DNA of 5,964 nt. Origin: Candidatus Omnitrophota bacterium (lineage in GTDB: Bacteria; Omnitrophota; Gorgyraeia; Gygaellales; Profunditerraquicolaceae). The stretch's first letter is position 1. The number at the start of each line of letters is the position of its first letter. Where the stretch lies: positions 1 to 5,964 of the forward strand of contig JAQUKF010000071.1 of the NCBI GenBank assembly GCA_028719265.1, given 5' to 3'. The notes under the pieces were generated by a model. That model saw only the letters and a list, made by a program, of their open reading frames with translations, searched no databases and was not told the DNA's origin. A program made the translations under genes and the position numbers. Below are positions 5,703 through 5,964 of this stretch, in pieces.

Positions 5703-5964
5703 TATTCGAGAAGAGCCGCTGCGGGAGAAGAGGTTTTGACCTTCCCGAAACAGATGTGCCGGTTTCCCCGGCATTGCCTGCGAGGTATTGCCGTAAACAA
5801 CCTGCTTCTCTGCCGGAAGTTTCCGAGCTGGATGTAGTGCGTCATTTCTCAGGGTTGAGCCGCCTGAATTTCTCGGTGGACACCAATTTTTACCCGCTTG
5901 GTTCCTGCACTATGAAATATAACCCCAAGTTTACGGAAAATATTGCCGCCATGGAAGGCTTTAG
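5693..5964 (+). CDS. gcvPB: Glycine dehydrogenase (decarboxylating) subunit 2, P-protein C-terminal half (3' end outside window)
   Basis: The first 90 residues of the PLP-bearing subunit; the frame is open to the end of the window. It begins MQLIFEKSRCGRRGFDLPET. Then come SELDVVRHFSGLSRLNFSVD (about 45-64) and the family hallmark DTNFYPLGSCTMKYNPK (about 64-80), which in GcvPB precedes the rest of the catalytic domain. The PLP lysine lies much later in the family and is not covered. The gene overlaps gcvPA by 10 bases and has a GGAGG at ideal spacing, so the two halves are likely made in equal amounts. Together with GcvPA it forms the glycine decarboxylase of the complex. Confidence 0.95.
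   Translation, partial: MQLIFEKSRCGRRGFDLPETDVPVSPALPARYCRKQPASLPEVSELDVVRHFSGLSRLNFSVDTNFYPLGSCTMKYNPKFTENIAAMEGF

Overview
The window reads as a stretch of a Gram-negative bacterial chromosome with every gene on the + strand. The end of an outer-membrane porin and an ADP-heptose epimerase for LPS core point to an outer membrane. I cannot name the species. The mixture and sequence style would suit an uncultured lineage such as Omnitrophota or another PVC/Elusimicrobia-like group, but that is a low-confidence guess.

Layout: (1) 1-374, the C-terminal end of an OprB-type porin. (2) 526-1541, a two-gene metal-uptake unit: CbiM/NikM, the substrate-binding membrane subunit of a Co/Ni ECF transporter, then a small two-helix PDGLE/CbiN-like partner. 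No CbiQ or CbiO gene follows. (3) 1661-2644, hldD, ADP-L-glycero-D-manno-heptose 6-epimerase. (4) 2873-5964, the glycine cleavage operon gcvT-gcvH-gcvPA-gcvPB, with GcvP split into two subunits and gcvPB running off the end. GcvT, GcvH and the GcvPA/PB decarboxylase together break glycine to CO2, NH3 and methylene-tetrahydrofolate. The L-protein (Lpd) is not in the window. The four genes overlap by 4, 4 and 10 bases, so they are probably co-translated. A strong sigma70-type promoter lies just ahead of gcvT.

The most unusual feature is a family of three 116-117 bp repeats (378-493, 1544-1660, 2651-2767), all in the same orientation. Each is bounded by an 11-bp inverted repeat (AAGACGTTTTC / GAAAACGTCTT type) and carries an internal inverted repeat. 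Each begins 2-6 bases after a stop codon, and together they fill almost all the non-coding DNA between the four functional blocks. Copy 2 ends on the base directly before the hldD ATG. They look like an ERIC/MITE-type interspersed element, or less likely a cassette-boundary or 3'-UTR element. I do not recognise them as a named family.
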